Source: Alphaproteobacteria bacterium
Lineage (GTDB): Bacteria > Pseudomonadota > Alphaproteobacteria > Sphingomonadales > Emcibacteraceae
Length of the DNA: 24,973 nucleotides
Assembly: GCA_013152615.1 (NCBI GenBank)
Contig: JAADGA010000158.1
Span: forward strand, 1-24,973
Direction of reading: 5' to 3'
Both the position numbers and the translations under genes were made by a program. The notes beneath the pieces were generated by a model. It was given only the letters and a program-made list of their open reading frames with translations, ran no database searches and had not been told where the DNA came from. Each line of letters opens with the position of its first letter. Within the stretch, counting starts at the first letter, position 1. This document shows positions 22,462 to 24,973 of this stretch, in pieces.

Positions 22462-22489
22462 TAAATAGTGGTTTAGCCGGTGGTGTCAA
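22462..22489 (-). promoter_or_regulatory. Probable sigma-70-type promoter of nadA-nadC
   Basis: On the minus strand, TTGACA (22484-22489) is a perfect -35 box. It is followed after 16 bp by TATTTA (22462-22467), which matches four of six -10 bases. This would place the start about 25 bases upstream of the nadA ATG. The -35 box lies only 11 bp beyond the end of the polymerase gene. Confidence 0.55.
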
Positions 22490-22500
22490 GGTTGGCAAGA

Positions 22501-23790
22501 TCATTCCTGAAATTCGGCCTTTTGCGGAATCCGGGTAAAGGCAATTTTGCTGCCACTGTAACGGGACAGCGGGTCGGGCAGGCTGCCGATAACGATGGTA
22601 TCCAGACCATATTTATGATTGATGTGATCAAGGGCCTTTGACAGGCGATTATATTTCTGCCGGGTCTGGTCAAGCGGATCACCAAGGGCGGAAAACATAT
22701 CCGGCATGAGGTCGTTTTCATGGGTCAGGCCATAAAGCGCGATCGCAACCTGTTTGATCCGTCCGGAATTTCTGCGCTTCGACATTTCGTGCCACAGGCC
22801 GTTCAGGGCGGCGAGGAAGGTGAAATTATCCTGTGCGGGGGGTAATTTTATGTCATGCTGCCAGCGGGTAAGCTCCCGGGGGCCATGGGTGTCAAAGCGG
22901 ACATAAAGGCGGTAAATCCCGGCATAAAAGCCGAGCCGCCGCAACCGGCCTGCCGCCTTGACCGTCAGGCGGCGGGCGACCAGCCGGGCCTGATCACGCG
23001 GGCGCATCCGGGGGCTGAGGACATGGCTGTGGCCGATGGTGTGGCGGTTTGTCTCTGGCGGCTCGGCGACCTCAACCCCGTGGAGCGCGTACCAGAAGCG
23101 TTCGCCCTCGACACTGTGCCAAATTCTGCGGGCGTGTTTCGGGTCGAGGGTCCAGAAGCTGTGGACACTGGTAATACCGGCGGCCTTCAGCCGTTGTTCC
23201 ATCTGCCGTCCGATACCGGGCAGGTCACGCAGGTCGAGACCGAGCAGCCGACCCGGAAGCTCGTCAGCCTCAAGCACCGTCAGGCCGTCCGGCTTGTGCA
23301 GGTTGCTCGCGACCTTGGCCAGAAAGCGATTGGGGGCGATGCCGATGGAGCTTTTGAGGTAACGTCCGACATGGTCGGCAATGCCCTGTTTGATCTGCCG
23401 GGCAAGGGTGATGGCATTTTCTTTTTCCTGTTCGGGGCCAATCAGGCGGCAGGCGGCCTCATCAATCGAACAGATTTTGGTGACCGGGATATGGTGACCG
23501 ACCTCGGTCATGATCCGGTGATGAAAATCGACATATTTATCGTGCCGCGCCGGCACAATGATCAGGCCGGGACACAGCCGCCGGGCGTCATAGATCATGG
23601 TGCCGGTTTTAATGCCGAACGCCTTGGCCTCATAACTTGCGGCAATGGCACAGGTGCTGTCGGTGTCTGCCGTCGGCACCACCGCTACCGGCTGGCCGCG
23701 CAGACCGGGCTGAAGCTGCTGCTCAACACTGGCGAAATAACTGTTGAGGTCAATATATAACCATCTGAGGCCGGTGGGGATTTCCAGCAT
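22501..23790 (-). CDS. Y-family DNA polymerase (DinB/ImuB/UmuC-like), SOS-controlled
   Basis: This 429-residue translesion polymerase copies past damaged bases. The palm domain shows YIDLNSYFASVEQ (catalytic D14) and SIDEAA (D110, E111). The residue matching D10 of E. coli DinB is an asparagine (N16), and the steric-gate region reads SYF. A helix-hairpin-helix follows (LLGLDLRDLPGIGRQME), then a little-finger domain from about 240 to 350. It is longer than Pol IV (about 350 residues) by a C-terminal extension that ends QKAEFQE. That tail might be a weak clamp-binding motif. I chose ATG 23790 over the TTG at 23814, because relatives begin close to the first beta strand. Upstream is a strong promoter overlapped by a GAAC-N7-GAAC LexA box, so induction by DNA damage is expected. 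Whether it is Pol IV-like or a separate subfamily is unsure, so no symbol is given. Confidence 0.92.
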   Translation of the reverse strand: MLEIPTGLRWLYIDLNSYFASVEQQLQPGLRGQPVAVVPTADTDSTCAIAASYEAKAFGIKTGTMIYDARRLCPGLIIVPARHDKYVDFHHRIMTEVGHHIPVTKICSIDEAACRLIGPEQEKENAITLARQIKQGIADHVGRYLKSSIGIAPNRFLAKVASNLHKPDGLTVLEADELPGRLLGLDLRDLPGIGRQMEQRLKAAGITSVHSFWTLDPKHARRIWHSVEGERFWYALHGVEVAEPPETNRHTIGHSHVLSPRMRPRDQARLVARRLTVKAAGRLRRLGFYAGIYRLYVRFDTHGPRELTRWQHDIKLPPAQDNFTFLAALNGLWHEMSKRRNSGRIKQVAIALYGLTHENDLMPDMFSALGDPLDQTRQKYNRLSKALDHINHKYGLDTIVIGSLPDPLSRYSGSKIAFTRIPQKAEFQE

Positions 23791-23840
23791 ATTTTCGAGT
23801 CTCTTCGCTGCCAAAAGGGCAATAATCCAAAAGGGCTGTG

Positions 23841-23870
23841 ATTATAGACTCAAAGCATAGAACAAAACAA
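23841..23870 (-). promoter_or_regulatory. Sigma-70-type promoter of the Y-family polymerase gene
   Basis: On the minus strand, a perfect -10 box TATAAT (23841-23846) follows TTGTTT (23865-23870) after 18 bp. Transcription would start about 45 bases before the ATG at 23790. The -35 box lies inside the LexA-type repeat at 23860-23874, as expected for a repressed SOS promoter. Confidence 0.7.
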
Positions 23871-23874
23871 GAAC
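23860..23874. promoter_or_regulatory. LexA (SOS) box, GAAC-N7-GAAC
   Basis: GAACAAAACAAGAAC is an exact copy of the alphaproteobacterial LexA operator, a direct repeat GAAC-N7-GAAC (GTTC-N7-GTTC on the transcribed strand). It overlaps the -35 box of the polymerase gene, so bound LexA would block RNA polymerase. The site sits 7 bp from the stop codon of the MBL-fold gene. Confidence 0.8.
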
Positions 23875-23880
23875 AAATAA

Positions 23881-24768
23881 TCAGGGCAGGCTAAAAATGC
23901 CATCCTTGTCAATCTTTCCCCGGCATTTCACCCGGCCATCATTCGTCATATGAATGAGGTGGGACAGCAGGGAGCTTCTGGCGGCGGGGTGGAGGTAGGG
24001 TGGAATATCGCTATAGATAATGTCGACCATGTGCAAGATGGTGGTGGCCCCCGTGGACAGGACCTCGAGAATCTGGCTTTCCCGCTGGTGGCGGTGGGCA
24101 ATCAGCGCCCTGACATAGGGTTTCGGGTTTTCGATTGGTGCGCCGTGGGTCGGGTAATAGATGTCATCATCGCGGGAGAGCAGCTTTTCAAGGCTGGCGA
24201 TATAATCCTTCATATTGCCGTCCGGCTGGGAGACTACCGAGGTTGACCAGCCCATGACATGGTCGCCGCTAAACAGAGCCTTTTCTTCGCGCAGGGCAAA
24301 ACACAGATGATTGGACAGATGACCCGGGGTGTGAATGGCTTCTATGGTCCAGCCGTCACCCTCGATGATGTCACCGTCTTTTAAAATATGATCGGGTGCG
24401 AAATTCTGGTCACGGCCTTCCTCGGCATGATTGTCAATCTCGGCCTGACCCGTGACGTCAAAGCCGTAAATATCGGCGCCGGTGATCAGCTTTAACGGCT
24501 GGGCGGCGGGCGAATGATCGACATGATTATGGGTGATCAGAATATGGCTGACAGTGACGTTTTCCAGCAAATTCTCCAGCGCCTGAATATGCGACGGGAT
24601 CGCGGGGCCGGGGTCAATGATAATTATTTGGGTTTTCCCAATAATATAGGTCCCGGTGCCATAAAAGGTGAAGGGTGAGGGATTGGGGGCGACGAGTCGA
24701 CGGACCAGCGGGCTTACTCTGGTGACTTCGCCATATTGCGGCGCAAATTTCTTGTTGAATATCAGCAT
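23881..24768 (-). CDS. MBL-fold metallo-hydrolase (LACTB2-like)
   Basis: This 295-residue cytosolic metallo-beta-lactamase-fold hydrolase has all the metal ligands: H80-x-H82-x-D84-H85 (THNHVDH), H150 (HTPGH), D169 (SGDH) and H208 (PTHG). The C-terminal part (about 225-295) is a winged-helix-like domain, as in the LACTB2/RNase-like subgroup. Substrates in that subgroup range from nucleic acids to thioesters, so the reaction is not assigned. ATG 24768 is the first start, with no clear Shine-Dalgarno before it. It lies upstream of the polymerase gene on the same strand, but the SOS promoter between them suggests separate control. The 133-bp gap to the next gene on the right (24769-24901) is divergent and must hold both promoters. 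Confidence 0.92.
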   Translation of the reverse strand: MLIFNKKFAPQYGEVTRVSPLVRRLVAPNPSPFTFYGTGTYIIGKTQIIIIDPGPAIPSHIQALENLLENVTVSHILITHNHVDHSPAAQPLKLITGADIYGFDVTGQAEIDNHAEEGRDQNFAPDHILKDGDIIEGDGWTIEAIHTPGHLSNHLCFALREEKALFSGDHVMGWSTSVVSQPDGNMKDYIASLEKLLSRDDDIYYPTHGAPIENPKPYVRALIAHRHQRESQILEVLSTGATTILHMVDIIYSDIPPYLHPAARSSLLSHLIHMTNDGRVKCRGKIDKDGIFSLP

Positions 24769-24901
24769 ATTTCTACATTTTATTTTGGTTTGGCAAAGAT
24801 CTTTTCAGATATATTCTGATCTCGTCCGAACAGGCGAAATTATTTTCCGGGCATAGTATAGTGGTCCCCGTCAAGTATAACAGGAATTTACGAGGTGTGC
24901 C

Positions 24902-24973
24902 ATGTCATCCAGAAATCAAGATAACAAAGGGGGAGCGAGCCGCGCGAGCGGGGGGACCTCAAGTAGCGAGGGT
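24902..24973 (+). CDS. Start of an unidentified gene, cut by the window edge
   Basis: ATG 24902 has GAGG 6 bases upstream and opens a frame that runs to the last base (24 codons). It begins MSSRNQDNKGG and continues rich in Ser, Gly, Ala and Arg, a low-complexity, probably disordered start. There is no signal peptide. TATAAC at 24876-24881 could be a -10 box. Too little is present to name a product. Confidence 0.6.
   Translation, partial: MSSRNQDNKGGASRASGGTSSSEG

Noticed and set aside
22855..23760. 301-residue open frame on the + strand
   Set aside because: It is antisense to the clearly identified Y-family polymerase, whose motifs fill the other strand. It shows no domain and no ribosome binding site.

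Overview
The window most likely comes from an alphaproteobacterium with moderate GC content (about half, by eye). Three things point there. The families DUF2336 and DUF3775 are typical of that class. A direct-repeat SOS box of the alphaproteobacterial form GAAC-N7-GAAC lies in front of a Y-family DNA polymerase gene. Many core genes are also organised and coded as expected for the class. The order cannot be fixed from sequence alone. There is no rRNA, tRNA, CRISPR array, transposase, integrase or phage gene, so this reads as ordinary chromosome.

Layout. Bases 1-3080 (+): the tail of nadB, a LigE-type glutathione S-transferase, and htpG behind a convincing sigma-32-type promoter. Bases 3084-7387 (-): an 11-helix Na+ symporter (NSS family), then a tightly packed operon read right to left. 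That operon holds a short upstream ORF, a 460-residue fusion of a nucleotidyltransferase-like and a CDP-alcohol phosphotransferase-like domain, a canonical CDP-alcohol phosphatidyltransferase, an AroQ chorismate mutase and possibly a 37-residue ORF. Bases 7539-10259 (+): a lipoprotein M1 aminopeptidase. Bases 10337-13890 (-): a winged-helix/TolB-like/TPR protein, a class III aminotransferase and an isoprenylcysteine methyltransferase-like membrane enzyme. Bases 14280-17125 (+): a DUF2336 protein coupled to a soluble double-PAS histidine kinase. Bases 17186-20315: an exported methyltransferase (-), a DUF3775 protein (+), and an SPFH/NfeD membrane pair (-). Bases 20555-24768 (-): nadC, nadA, the SOS-controlled Y-family polymerase and an MBL-fold hydrolase. 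A new + strand gene starts at 24902.

How the genes fit together. NadB, NadA and NadC together make nicotinate mononucleotide from aspartate, but here nadB lies about 20 kb from the nadA-nadC pair and on the other strand. The SPFH and NfeD proteins are a known partner pair. The CDP-alcohol genes suggest synthesis of a polar lipid head group, but the first protein has lost the catalytic aspartates of its family, and the chorismate mutase partner is unexpected. The DUF2336/histidine kinase pair has no response regulator in view.

The most unusual structural signal is a set of short tandem repeats. Three arrays with exactly 13-bp units but unrelated unit sequences sit in the 5' leaders of three minus-strand genes (4536-4588, 18028-18105, 19270-19347). 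A 21-bp array lies at 14030-14094, and a duplication that includes the aminopeptidase stop codon lies at 10257-10306. I see no complete new defence or mobile system. The best candidates for undescribed biology are these repeat leaders and the degenerate NTase-CAPT operon.
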